From Phascolarctos cinereus (lineage: Eukaryota; Chordata; Mammalia; Diprotodontia; Phascolarctidae): a stretch of 64,000 nucleotides of DNA. Position 1 is the stretch's first letter. The number at the start of each line of letters is the position of its first letter. The DNA lies in contig NW_018344105.1 in the NCBI RefSeq assembly GCF_002099425.1, positions 6,698,501 through 6,762,500 on the forward strand, read 5' to 3'. The position numbers and the translations under genes are program-made. This document shows positions 40,780 through 51,799 of this stretch, one piece after another. The notes beneath the pieces are model-generated. The model worked only from the letters and a program-made list of their open reading frames with translations. It was not told the DNA's origin and made no database searches.

Positions 40780-41205
40780 TGACCTTATTTTCCTCATCTG
40801 TAAAATAAAGAGGTTGAACTAGATGTTTTCTAAGGCATCTTATAGTTTTAAAATTCTGTTCTGTGTTCTGTGCTCTTAGGTTCCTTTCAGTTCTGACATT
40901 CTTTGCTCCCTATTCTAAGGACCCTTTCTGGACCAATATTCTGTGTTCTATGCTCTAAGGCCTCATGCTCTTTGCTCCATGTCAGCTCTGACATTCTATA
41001 TTCTAAGGTCCCTTCTGGCTCTGATATTCTGTGCGCTAAAGGTTCTCTCAGGTTCCGACATTTTGTGTTCTGATACCCGTCATCCTCTCTCCCCCCATTC
41101 CCCAGCTGTGACATTCTGTGGTTCAATGTCTTTTTCAAATCTAACATTTTAAATCCTAAGGTCCCTTACAGTCCTCATATATTCTAAGGTCCCTTTCAGC
41201 TTGAA
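40780..41205 (+). repeat. 33-bp-type minisatellite from a THER1 tail (array 2)
   Basis: Begins in a THER1 tail ('ttttcctcatctgtaaaata', 'ttgaactagatg'), then about ten direct repeats from 40,832 of the pattern 'taaggtcccttctggctctg' plus 'atattctgtg'. Units range from 33 to about 48 bases and are less regular than at 4,917-5,048. Same orientation as array 1. Confidence 0.85.
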
Positions 41206-41770
41206 CTTTTAATAATTCTGTCAGCTTTTCCAAAGTCTCTTTGCCCCTAAACTGTGGGCCTGTGACAATGCCTGAATTTCTATCATTAGCATTTCATACT
41301 TTTGAGTCTCAAAGGCTTTCATCTTCCACAATCTCTTATGAAAGTGACATTCTCCCACCAACCCTGGGGCTGTGGGAAGTGGTACCCTGATTGTGCGGCA
41401 GCTTTTACCTGACAGCTGAAAGCAAGGCCTAGGAAATAGGAGAGTGTCCTGGAGAGTCAGACTGCTCAGAGGGGAGATGAGACACTAAATTCGACCTTCC
41501 CAGACTCCACAGCTTTCCTCTGGGCTGGCTCTGGGTAGCAGGCTTCCCGGCAATATAGGGCGACATCATTGTCTCACCCAGGGGCCAATATCCACAATTC
41601 AGTGAGGGCGGTCAAGGCGCTGTTGGGCTGGGGCAAGCATCAGGCTTCTATCAAGCTGGTCATAAGCCAGAATTGAATGGAGGTGTATGTAAGGAGGTCA
41701 CAGAGGTACAGGGAGTACAGGGAACCTCTGTCAAAGGTGAAATAAATGCTCTGTTTGAGTCAGGCTTACA
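41206..41770. other. No recognised feature
   Basis: About 560 bases with no identified repeat and no convincing frame. Confidence 0.45.
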
Positions 41771-41965
41771 GTGGGAGAGTCCTCAGAGGTAGATTGTAGC
41801 CTGGGCCCTGAAACACACTGGCTGGGGGCAAGTACCTTTCCTTCTCTGGGCCTAGGTCTCTTCTTCTGTAAGATGGAAATGCTAATACCTGCCCTGCCCA
41901 CCTGACAATATTGCTGGGAGGGTCATTTGAGATAATATATGGGAAGCACAATTCTTACCTACACC
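41771..41965 (+). mobile_element. THER1/MIR SINE
   Basis: 'tgtagcctgggccctgaaac', 'ttccttctctgggcctaggt', 'cttcttctgtaagatggaaa', 'attgctgggagggtcatttg'. Confidence 0.65.
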
Positions 41966-42199
41966 TCCTCATTCTCTGATATTTAACAGCTAGCCAACCA
42001 GGCAAGCCTCTATTAATTGGCCAGTATTTTCCAGGTACTGTGACTTCAGTCTTTTCTGCTATAATCTGTGTCCTGTTTGTTGGCTCTTTAGTCAAGATGA
42101 AGACATTTTCAAATAGACATTGAGATACTCATTAAATGGAACATACTAGTATGGATCCTCTCTCTACCAGTATAGATCATAACTATCCAATATTTTCCC

Positions 42200-42665
42200 A
42201 TCCTCTGTAATTCTTGGCCAGTTTTTCCCACAGATCATCCTTGGAGGCCGTACCCAACATGCCAGAGGCCTTCCTTTGGATCTTTCAACGTTTCATGGAC
42301 ACCATAAACCACCAGTGTTCTGCCATTGGACACTTTGGCTGTTATCTCTTGCTCTTGCTACATGGCTAGCCTACCTCTTTTTCCTACAAAAATGCCCTTG
42401 ACTTCGTGACTTCGTGCTGCTTCTCGAACCCATGGTACAGTTGGTATTCTAGAGCCTACTTGTACTCACTATTCACAGCTCCAGGCTATGCATCCTATTT
42501 TCCTTCACCTGATGCTCCTGTGATGTGCTGTCTGGTACTTTCACCAACCTGCTCATCCTCTTTTGGATTCACTGCAGTTTGTCAAAATCTTTGATAAAAT
42601 GAGGCTCCCAGAACTGAATACAATGTTCTGGTTCTGTCTGGGTCACCTGTAATTATGACTGTTCA
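42200..42665 (-). mobile_element. Diverged LINE fragment, possibly L3/CR1
   Basis: The right end ('gattcactgcagtttgtcaa', 'aatgaggctcccagaactga', 'atacaatgttctggttctgt') resembles the antisense L3 3' segment at 45,440-45,540. The left part (42,230-42,560) is not assigned. Confidence 0.4.
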
Positions 42666-42667
42666 GA

Positions 42668-42860
42668 GATCATGGTCTTAGGATCATAGATCGAGAGCTA
42701 GAAGCCATTTAGCTCCTCTTCCTCCAGATGAGGAAACAGACAGAGGCCCAAAGGTTAAATGGCTTTAATAAGGTCACAAAGCACTAAATGGCAGATCCAG
42801 AATTTGAATCCAGCTCCTCTGATTCTAGATCTAGTGCTTTTTCCATCACATCCTCAATCC
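42668..42860 (-). mobile_element. MIR SINE
   Basis: Antisense: 'ggatcatagatcgagagcta', 'cagatgaggaaacagacaga', 'taaggtcacaaagcactaaa', 'ttttccatcacatcctc'. Confidence 0.75.
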
Positions 42861-43194
42861 CCAGGCATAGACTATCACTGGGAGAACACTGATCTTAAAG
42901 AGATGAGCTTGTCCTCCAATTCATATTAAGGATTAAAACAAAGTGGGTGAGGAATAGGTTTTGCCTGGATGATGCCATGGAGTTGGACCAGCAGCTGATA
43001 CAATGAGTCTAGCAGTATTCTGCTGATGGACAAACAATGAGCCAACTGGATGGCATTTGGAAAGATGGGTAGCAATTCCAATATTAATAGCTCATGCTAT
43101 TATAATATTGTTATAACATATTAGAATAGTTCTCTAGCACTTGTAGTCTCCTCACAGCCACCATGTAAGGTAGAGAATGTAAATGTTATTATCA

Positions 43195-43500
43195 TGACAC
43201 AATCCAATGAGCATCAGATTTGGAGTAAAAATACTAAATCGTGCCTTTGCCATTTACTAAGCAACTGTCCTTAGGCAGGTTACTTCCTGTCTCTGAACCC
43301 TTATTTCTTCTTCTCAAATGAGGAAATTGAACCAGATAATATCTGAGGCTCCTTGCTAGTTCTGCAACCAGTGGTCAACATTGTACAGATGAGGAAACAG
43401 AGGCTCAGAGCGAGGAAGTGACTTGTCCAAGGATTCAAACCTAGCTCTGATGCCTCTCAGACTAGAGCTTAACATATATTACGCATTCTCTCCACTGCAG
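43195..43500. mobile_element. THER1 (+) followed by MIR (-)
   Basis: 43,195-43,372 is sense THER1 ('tgccatttactaagcaactg', 'tgaggaaattgaaccagata'). 43,375-43,500 is antisense MIR ('tgtacagatgaggaaacaga', 'gaagtgacttgtccaaggat', 'ttctctccactgcag'). Confidence 0.75.
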
Positions 43501-43734
43501 ATGTATGCAGTCTTTTAAAAATGTTCTAGGGGACATTTCCTTTGGGGATGATGAGGGAAAGCATCCGGTAAGATCAACACAGTTGCTTTTTTTCTTGGAC
43601 AGTAGTCCCTTTGACTTGGAGCTGACTTATGATTGGTGCGGGGGGAAGCCAATACCTTTTCTTGTTTGTTTTAATAATTTCTTGCCTCTATGGAAAATGA
43701 GGGGGGCATGTCTGAGGAGTGGTGGTGAAAGGGT

Positions 43735-43940
43735 TAGATGGCCCAACTGTAAGGCAGTGCAGAGAAAAGAGCCAGGAGCCATGGGTTCCTATTCCAACCC
43801 TGCCATTTACTACAGGTCTGACCTTGAGCCACTCCCCTCTTCTCTCTGGGCCTCGGTTTCCTCCCCTGTAACATGAAGGAGAGGGAAGTAGATGATCTCT
43901 AAGTTTCCATCCAGATTGAAATGCTATGAGCCTGTGAGCT
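43735..43940 (+). mobile_element. THER1/MIR SINE
   Basis: Head 'ggcagtgcagagaaaagagc', middle 'tgccatttactacaggtctg', tail 'ctctgggcctcggtttcctc', 'agtagatgatctctaagttt', 'attgaaatgctatgagcctg'. Confidence 0.82.
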
Positions 43941-44234
43941 ACAGCATTATGGAAAGATGCCAACTAGGCAAAAAAGCTTCGTGCGTAGGTTTATGTGATT
44001 TTATGTTGTCATTGGCAAAGCAGCTCAAAAAGCAGGAAAATTAAAAGAATGCAATAATGGGGTTTTTAACTTTAAAAGAGAAAAAAATTAAATTGACCAA
44101 CTGAGATTTTAAAAATACATGTACAGAAAATCTCTAAGGTCCCTTAGAGTTCTAAATCCTATTATCCTATGATGGTAAGATGGAAGCAGGGGCAGGATGG
44201 AAGATAAATACAGATACAAGGCATGTCCCCGTAG

Positions 44235-44640
44235 GAAAAGCATCAGGAAGACACCCACTTAAAAGGCTGGTGAAGAAGACTAAGAATAACAAAAAAGGCC
44301 ATAATAACTGTGTTGGAGGTAAGAGGGAGATCAAAGAAGACTATTGCTTGAGGAATTGAGTACAAATGGAGACCAGAAAGAAGGCAGAACTACTCAACTC
44401 TTAGTTTGCTTCTGTCTTCTCTGCCAAGGAAAACAGTCTTTGTTGGGGGCAGTAAGGGACAGAATAGAAAAAGTTAACGGAGAACTGAAACTCAAGAGAA
44501 GTGAGAAGAGAGGACCCCAGCTGCTCTCATTTCAAGTTACCAAGCCCAGATGAACTACATCCCAGACTACTGAATGGACTAGTAGATGCAATGACCAAAC
44601 TGCTGTTGGGGTGATTTTGTGGGAAGATAGATTTGGAGCT
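44235..44640 (+). mobile_element. L3/CR1 LINE ORF2, pre-RT segment
   Basis: Sense L3/CR1: 'gaagactaagaataacaaaa', 'tttgcttctgtcttctctgc' (FASVFSAK), then 44,545-44,600 encoding SPDELHPRLLNGLVDAMTK, which matches the CR1 motif GPDELHPRVLKELADA before the RT palm. Frame breaks are present. Confidence 0.82.
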
Positions 44641-44679
44641 GGAAAGGGCATTAAGCTCTGCATTTTGCACAAAATAAGG

Positions 44680-44784
44680 GAGAAATTCAAAGAAGGTAAA
44701 TTACTTTTCATGTGTCCAAGGAATAATTTGAACTTGGATCTTCTTGATTCTATCTACCACAATATGTCATGCTGCCTCTCAATA
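44680..44784 (-). mobile_element. MIR SINE fragment
   Basis: Antisense tRNA-side half: 'taatttgaacttggatcttc', 'acaatatgtcatgctgcctc'. Confidence 0.5.
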
Positions 44785-44989
44785 AGAGAATCCCTGAATT
44801 GTAGAGTTGGAAGAAATTTCAGAGGGTCATATAATGCAACCTGTATAGAAACATAAATCCCTGACAAGTAAACTCTGCATAAAGACTTTCAATGATGGAG
44901 AAGCCACTACTTACCAAGGTAACCTATTTCCCTTTCATACAGTTATAATTAGAAAGGTTTTCTTATGTTTAGGCTTAACCAGTCTGTAT
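44785..44989 (-). mobile_element. L3/CR1 LINE 3' region, part 1
   Basis: Antisense L3 end: 'tgaattgtagagttggaaga', 'tgcataaagactttcaatga', 'tagaaaggttttcttatgtt'. Interrupted by MAR1. Confidence 0.65.
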
Positions 44990-45254
44990 GGGGCAGCTGG
45001 GTGGCTCTGCAGCAGATAGAGCACTGGATCTGGAGTCAGGAAGACTCATTTTCCTAAATTCAAATCTGGCCTTAGAAACTTGTACTAGCTGTGGGACCCT
45101 GGGCAAGTCACTTCACCCTGTTTGCCTCAGTTTCCTTATCTATAAAATGAGTTGGAGAAGAAAATGGCAAACCACTCCAATATCTCTGCCAAAAAAAACC
45201 CAAATGGGCTTATGGAGAGTTGGACATCACTGAAAAGCAACTGAACAACAAAAA
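44990..45254 (+). mobile_element. MAR1-type SINE inside L3
   Basis: Complete sense MAR1: head 'gggcagctgggtggctctgc', 'gagcactggatctggagtca', 'aaatgagttggagaagaaaa', 'tggcaaaccactccaatatc', RTE-like end 'gagagttggacatcactgaa', tail 'ctgaacaacaaaaa'. Confidence 0.93.
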
Positions 45255-45602
45255 GCTATCTCTGTAACTTTCATCCATTGCTCCTAGTTCTGCCCTCTTG
45301 GATCAAGCAGAGTAAATCTAATCTCTCTCCTATAAAACCTTTCAAATATTTGAAGGCATCTACTGAATCTTCCTTTTTCCAGGCTAAATATCCCAGTTCT
45401 TTCAACTGACCCTCAAGTTCTCTGCTCTATAGTACCTTCACTCTTCTTTGGATGCACTTAATTTTAAAAGTTCTTGCCAAAATGTGGCACCCAGAGATAA
45501 ACACAATACCCCAGAAGTTGTCTGACCTTGTCAGAATACAGCAGGACTGTCGCCTTCCTTATTCTGGACCCTGGACCTTTTAAATGTAGCCTGCCATAGC
45601 TC
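45255..45602 (-). mobile_element. L3/CR1 LINE 3' region, part 2
   Basis: Antisense L3 in order: 'tttcatccattgctcctagt', 'taaatctaatctctctccta', 'ccaggctaaatatcccagtt', 'cttgccaaaatgtggcaccc', 'caggactgtcgccttcctta'. Confidence 0.8.
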
Positions 45603-45745
45603 TGAGAGACCTCATGGAGTAGAGAGCTGGCCTCGGAGACAGGTTGATCTGAATTCAAATCTCATCTCTAACACATATTGGCTATGTGACCCTGAGGTCA
45701 TTTAACCTCTCAGTTTCCCTGCTAGGAGCTGATGTCATAGGTATG
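45603..45745 (+). mobile_element. THER1/MIR SINE
   Basis: 'acctcatggagtagagagct', 'ggcctcggagacaggttgat', 'gctatgtgaccctgaggtca'. Tail short. Confidence 0.7.
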
Positions 45746-45856
45746 AAATAATAGGTCCAAACCAAAAAAAAAAATCACTTTAGTGATCTACACCTAGGAG
45801 TGCTGGTAAATATTTAAAAGTGGTCTCTCAGGAGAAGAATGTATGCATGACACTTT

Positions 45857-46488
45857 TTTTCCACTTAAGATTTTATTTTTTCCAATTACATGTAAAGATA
45901 GTTTTCAGCATTCACTTTTATAAGATTTTGAGTTCCAAATTTTTTCTCTCCCTCCCTCCCCCGCAAGACGGCAAGCAATCTGATATAGGTTACACGTATA
46001 CAATCATATTAAACATATTTCCATATTAGTCATGTGAAAGAAGAATCAGAACAAAAGGGAAAAAACCATGAGAAAGAAAAAACAGAAAAAAGTGAAAATA
46101 GTCTGCTTCGATCTGCATTCAGACTTCATAGTTCTTTCTCTTGATATGGATAGCATTTTCCATCATGAGTCTTTTGGAATTATCTTAGATCATTGCATTG
46201 CTGAGAAGAGCTAAGTCTATCATAGTTGATCATCACACAGTGTTGTTGTTCCTGTGTATAGTGTTCTCCTTGTTCTGCTCATTTCACTCAGCATCAGTTC
46301 ATGCAGGTCTTTACAGGTTTTTCTGAAGTCCACCTGCTCATCATTTCTTACAGCACAAGAGTATTCCATTACCTTCATATTACCACAACTTGTTCAGCCA
46401 TTCCCCAATGCATGGACATCCCCTCAATTTCCAGTTCTTTGCCACCACAAAAAGAGCTGCTAAAATATTTTTGTACCTGTGGCGCTTA
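45857..46488 (-). mobile_element. 5'-truncated L1 LINE, 3' end
   Basis: Antisense L1 of 0.63 kb: 'ccaattacatgtaaagatag', 'gagttccaaattttttctct', 'tcagcatcagttcatgcagg', 'gaagtccacctgctcatcat', 'ccattccccaatgcatggac'. Flanking 'acactttt' at 45,850 and 46,490 may be the remnant of a duplication. Confidence 0.9.
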
Positions 46489-46835
46489 ACACTTTTAAGT
46501 TTAATCTGCATTATTAACATTTTCTCCATCACTTTCTTAAGTCTAACTCTATATAGTCAACAAAATGATAAATGAAACCCTGATTTGTAACCTTTGCCTA
46601 TTTCCAAGGTGAAAATTACACTGAAAATTTAACAGTTGACTCTTGTGAGCCAGTTTGAGCTGGCTCCAGCACAACCATGTTACCCCTGTCAGGGAACACC
46701 TATATTCACCATATCACAGTTCCATTGAAATATTAAGTTACATTGGTTGGTTTATGATTTTTCAGTCCATCAAACCCCCAGACCTCCACTGTCCTTTACT
46801 TGCACCGTAAATTGTTGGACCCAAGTGCAGGACTT
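46489..46835. other. No recognised feature
   Basis: About 350 bases of A/T-rich sequence between an L1 end and L3-like sequence; not assigned. Confidence 0.45.
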
Positions 46836-47110
46836 TTATTTAATTCTTGATTTCTAGTTAATTTTATCTTACTAGATTCACCTGTTGTTAGAGCCTGCTG
46901 AGCTCTTTTTGAATTCTGACTCTATCATGCAACAGGTTAATAATCCCTCCCAGCTTTGTGTCAACCACAAGTTTGATAAACCATCCATGCCTTCATCTAA
47001 GTCATAACAAAGCTGTCAAATAGCACAGAGTTAAAGGGCAAATCCCAGGGGCCCTCGACTAGAGAGCTTTCTCTAAGGCTCAATGTCCATTTAGCAGGAA
47101 CATTGTAGGG
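46836..47110 (-). mobile_element. L3/CR1 LINE fragment
   Basis: Antisense: 'gatttctagttaattttatc' region, then 'gttagagcctgctgagctct', 'ttttgaattctgactctatc', 'cccagctttgtgtcaaccac', 'tcatctaagtcataacaaag'. The order matches the L3/CR1 segment around the RT FADDTKLGG block in reverse. Part of the same nested locus as 44,785-45,602. Confidence 0.6.
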
Positions 47111-47384
47111 GGGATCCCTTTGAGATTCTGGGATTTTAAGAACAATAGGCCCCTCCCCTTCATGTTCTGAAGGAGAACTTTAAGTAGACAGTTGTCCACC
47201 CATTTCTGGGCTTCTATTGCCTCTAATTCCAGCCAAACCATTAGCATTGAGCCCAAAACAGAAGGATCTTTCAGGTGCCAATGTATAGCTTGTTAGGTTT
47301 GGTTTGTGCTAAGTTTATTGGAAAAATCTTGGATGCAACCAAGTGTATCACAGGGCCTCTTGGTTCTCTCTCCCAGGTTCTACT
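47111..47384. other. No recognised feature
   Basis: About 270 bases with no assigned repeat or gene. Confidence 0.45.
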
Positions 47385-47578
47385 GACCATGGTAGAATGA
47401 AAAAAGCCCTGAATTTAGAATAAGAAGAATGGGGTTTAAATCTTGGCTCTGCTAATTATCATCTGTGTGATCCTGGGCAAGTCACTTTCTCTTTTAGAGC
47501 CTCAGTTTCCCTTATTATAAAATAAGGAGGTTAGAGCAGTTGACCCAGGGTCCTGTGATTCTATGAAATTTGAAGTGC
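47385..47578 (+). mobile_element. THER1/MIR SINE
   Basis: Head 'accatggtagaatgaaaaaa', middle 'cttggctctgctaattatca', 'gtgatcctgggcaagtcact', tail 'gagcctcagtttcccttatt', 'gtcctgtgattctatgaaat'. Confidence 0.85.
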
Positions 47579-48004
47579 TCATTTCCCACACACCCACTTG
47601 AAATTTGTGGGGTTCAGCTTGGCTCCCAAGGCTTGGCTTCCACACTCCCTGGGGCATTGTCTTCAATATGTGCTCTATTTTCCCCCAGTCACTTTTTCAA
47701 CAGCTGCCCTAACCAAACTTGCCTGGGAAAAAGCTTATGGCTAAGCTGCTCTTAACTTATTATCAGCTCATAAACGGACTTTTCCAGCCCAGAAACCATA
47801 AACCTGCAGCATTCTGTGTTGCTCATACTTGTGAGCCCCTTGCTGAGGAGCCTTGCAGCTGGTCTGGCCTTCTCTTTCTCTTTCCTCCCCAGGCTAAGCA
47901 GAAAGTGACTTAGGGATCTTGGTTTTTGATGGCCTAATACATGGCAGGAACCTAGCTATGGGTGAGAACCAGCTCTTGTCTCTATCCACCCATGTGACTT
48001 GTTG
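47579..48004. other. No recognised feature
   Basis: About 425 bases; 61-64 codon frames without domain signs; no repeat identified. Confidence 0.45.
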
Positions 48005-48210
48005 AAGACAGCCTGATGTGGTAGAAAGTACAATGGTTCTGGAATTAGCAGATCTCGGTTTGGAGCCTAGGCCTGTTATTTATTAATTGGGTGACTCTGG
48101 ACAGGTCAACATGCCTCTGTAGGCCTCAGTTTCTTCTTTTGTTAAATTGAGGGGTTTGAACCCTATGATCTCTAAAGTGTTTTCCAACCCTAAATCCTAT
48201 GTCCTTCAAG
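48005..48210 (+). mobile_element. THER1/MIR SINE
   Basis: Head 'agcctgatgtggtagaaagt', core 'cagatctcggtttggagcct', tail 'ctgtaggcctcagtttcttc', 'gatctctaaagtgttttcca'. Confidence 0.85.
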
Positions 48211-49089
48211 GTTAAGAAACCTGGAAATTACCTAGAACTGTGTGTTAAACTTCTGTGAGGAACTATAGCACTGGACAGGGTTTGTCCCAGACAATATTAA
48301 AAAGACTCGGAAGGCTATTATTAGCCTTTGAAAGTCTAACTTGAGAAGGTGGGGCATGGTCCAATAATTATTATAAAGAAGCCTATTGGGACTTCTGTGG
48401 GGTGGAGCCAAGATACTAGAGCATAGAAGCACTTAGCTGAGCTCTCCCAACATTTTCCTCCAAACAACCTTAACTCCTCAAACTGAATTATGGAATGGCA
48501 GAGCCAACAAAAGATCTGAGTGAGACATTCAGCCCAAGGCAACTTAGGAGGTCGGGGAGAGAGAGAGAGAGATCTGTGACATGGGGAAGGAGGCTGGCCT
48601 AGGGTCCATGTGGATGAAACACCAGTGGTGGGACTAAGTGGTGGCAACTGAAGCAACAGCAGCTTTGGAAGCGCTCAAGTCAAACACGGTAAGGGGACCT
48701 GGCAACTAACTGGTCAGAAAGAGATTGCAAGATACCTCTGTGTTAGCACTGGACTAAAAAGGACTAGACACTGTTTGGCGATCCTATTGCCTATACTCAC
48801 TTCTGGGTCACAGTTCAAGGGCAGAGAGGAGCACTTTTCAGTGAAGAGGGAGTAGAAGTCCTGAAGGGCAGTATCACTTCTATCCTCAAGGGATCAGGGT
48901 CCCTTCCTGGGTAAGGACCAGGAGAGCAGTGACCACACCTCTCCGCAGATCACACCACCTGGGAAGCACTGAAAACTTCCAAATCCCCAGAGCCAGCTCT
49001 GAAAACAGTGGTGTGAAAACTTAAGACAAACTCTGCCTCCAGAGCCCGACATTAACATAAAGTTCCAAATCAAGAAGTAGTATGGAAAA

Positions 49090-49305
49090 ATGAACAGAGA
49101 GAGAGAGAGAGAGAGAGAGACCTTGACCATAAAAATCCACTGTGATAACAGAGAAGATCAAGATACAAACTCAGAAGACAATGAAATCAAAACAGCTATA
49201 AGCAAAGCCTCAAAGAAAAAAAATGTGAATTGGACAATAGCCCAACAAGAATTCCTGGAAGAGCTAAAAAAAGTTATTTTCAAAATCAAACAAGAGTGGT
49301 AGAGG
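49090..49305 (+). pseudogene. L1 ORF1 N-terminal remnant
   Basis: About 70 codons from an ATG: a (GA)n-expanded start giving MNRERERERE, then an acidic/lysine-rich segment ending NWTIAQQEFLEELKKVIFKIKQEW, typical of the N-terminal coiled-coil end of L1 ORF1p. A stop follows, and the RNA-binding and C-terminal domains are not found. The (GA) run at 49,097-49,121 is a local microsatellite. Confidence 0.75.
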
Positions 49306-49461
49306 AAAAACTAGGTAAAGACATGAAAATTAGGAAAACACAACAGAGAAAGGGGGGTGGTGATAAAAGTGAGGGGCAGGCAAAAGAAGGCAAAACAGAC
49401 TTTAGAGGAGGAACAGGATAAAAAGAGAAAGAGAAGGCTAAACAGAAGAAAATAAGATGGA

Positions 49462-50150
49462 AGGAAATGCAGTTAGTAATCGTAACTGTGAATGTGAATG
49501 GGATAAACTCACCCATAAAATGGAAATGGATAACAGAATGGATTAGAAACCAGAATCCAACATACATACATGGAGTTGAAATAAGGGACTGGAGCAGAAT
49601 GCTTCAGCTGAAGTAAAAAAGGCAATCATGATCTCAGACAAAGCAAAAGCAAAACAAGACTTAATTAAAAGGGATTAACAGGGAAACTATATCTTGCTAA
49701 AAGAAACCACAGACAATGAAGTAACATCAGTGCTAAATATATATGCACCAAATGGCATAGCGTCCAAATTCTTAAAGGAAAAGTTAAATGAATTACAGGA
49801 GGAAATAGAAAGTAAAACTATACTAGTGGGGGATCTCAACTTTCCCCATTCAGAGCTAAATAAATCTAACCATAAAATAAATTAGGAAGAAGTCAAAGAG
49901 ATGAATAGAATCTTAGAAAAGTTAGATACGATAGACTTCTGGAGAAAACTGAATGGAAATAGAAAGGAATATATATTTTTCTCAGCTGTACATGGCACCT
50001 TTACAAAAACTGACCATGTATTAAGGCACAAAAACCTGACAACCAAATGCAGAAAAACAGAAATAATAAATGTACTCTTTTCACACCATAATGCAACAAA
50101 ATTACATTTAATAGAGGGCTGTGGAAGCATAGATTAAAAGCTAATTAGAA
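49462..50150 (+). pseudogene. L1 ORF2 endonuclease remnant
   Basis: Starts with LVIVTVNVNGINSPIKWKWI (49,471 onward), the usual L1 endonuclease N-terminus (TLNVNGLNxPxKR). An internal deletion of the EN domain follows. Later, LNIYAPNGIASKFLKEKLNE (49,733-49,792) matches the 'NIYAPN' block and 'ILVGDLNFP' (49,822-49,848) the GDFN catalytic block. Several stops. Confidence 0.8.
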
Positions 50151-50532
50151 ACTAGTAATCTAATCCTAAAGAATGAATGAGTCAAAGAACAAATAATAGA
50201 AACAATCAATAATTTCATTAAAGAGAATGGCAATAATGAGACAACATACCAAAATTTATGGGATGCAGTCAAAGCAGTACTTAGGGGAAAATTTATATCC
50301 ACATACATCAGTAAAAGAAAGAAAGAAAGAAAGAGAAGATCAACTAATTGGGTATGCAAATTTTTAAAAAACTGGAAGAACAAATTTTAAATCCCCAATT
50401 AAATACCAAAATAGAAATCTTGAAATTCAAAGGAGAAATTTATAAAATTGATAAGGAAAAAAACATTGAACTAATAAATAAAAGTAGGAGCCAGTTTTAT
50501 GGAAAAAAAGCCCCAATAAAATAGATAAACCA

Positions 50533-51720
50533 TTGGTTAATTTGATTTTAGAAAATAAAGAAGAAAACCAAATTACTAGTATTAAAAGTGAAAAAGGTGA
50601 ATACATCACCAATGAAGATGAAATTAAAGCAATTATTAGGAGTTATTTTGCCCAATTATATGCCAGTAAAACTGACAAACTAAGTGAAATGGATGAATAT
50701 TTACAAAAATATAAACATACCAGATTAACAGAAGAGGAAATAGAATACTTAAATAATCCTCTTTTAGAAAAAGAAATTGAGCAAGCTATCAATGAGCTCC
50801 TTAAGAAAAAATCCCCAGGACCAGATGGATTCACAAGTGAATTCTAACAAACATTTAAGGAACAATTGATCCTGATACTATGTAAACTATTTGAAAAAAT
50901 AGGTAGAGAAGGAGTCCTACCAAATTCCTTTTATGACACAAATATGGTTTTGATACCTAAGCCAGGGAAAGGAAAAAGCAGAGAAAGAAAACTATAGACC
51001 AATTTCTTTAATGAATATTGATGCAAAAAAGTTAAATAAAATCCTAGCAAGGAGATTTCAGCAATATATCACCAAGATCATATACTATGGCCAGGTGGAA
51101 TTTATACCAGGAATGTAGAGGTAGTTCAATATTAGTAATGCTTTCAGCATAATTGACCATATCAATAACAAAAACAACAAAAATAATGATTATATAAATA
51201 AATAGAGAAAAAGCCTTTGACAAAATATACCACCCATTCCTGTTAAAAACACGAGAAAGCATAGGAATCAATGTAATCTTTCTTAAAATGATAAGTAATA
51301 TCTATCTAAAAGCAAGAGCAAACATTATCTGTAATGGGGATAAACTTGAAGCTTTCCCAGTAAGATCAGGAGTGAAGCAAGGATGTCCATTATCACCACT
51401 ATTATTCAATATTGTACTAGAAATGATAGCTATAGCTATAAGACATGAAAAAGAAATTGAAGGAATAAAAATCGGCAGTATAGAAACAAAACTATCACTC
51501 TTTGCAGATATGATGGTATACTTAGGGAATCAACTAGAAAACTAGTTGAAATAATTAACTTCAGCAGAGTTGTAGGATATAAAATAGATCTGCATAAATC
51601 ATCAGCATTTCTATATACTACCAACAAAATCCGGTAGGAAGAGACAGAAAGAGAAATTCTATTCAAAATAACTGCAGACAATATAAAATACTTAGGAGTC
51701 TACCTGGCAAGACAAACCCA
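50533..51720 (+). pseudogene. L1 ORF2 reverse-transcriptase remnant
   Basis: Open pieces in order: [20 protein letters not shown]..., [24 protein letters not shown] (50,774-50,847; SPGPDGF is canonical), [20 protein letters not shown] (50,990-51,050), and 51,288-51,545 containing [14 protein letters not shown]. The catalytic FADDM box reads FADMMVY (51,501-51,521): one aspartate codon is absent, so the enzyme would be dead even without the stops. Confidence 0.9.
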
Positions 51721-51799
51721 GCAATTATGTGAAAAGAATTACGAAATGCTTTTTGTACAAAGTCAGATCTAAATAATTGGAGAAATATTAATTGGCCAT

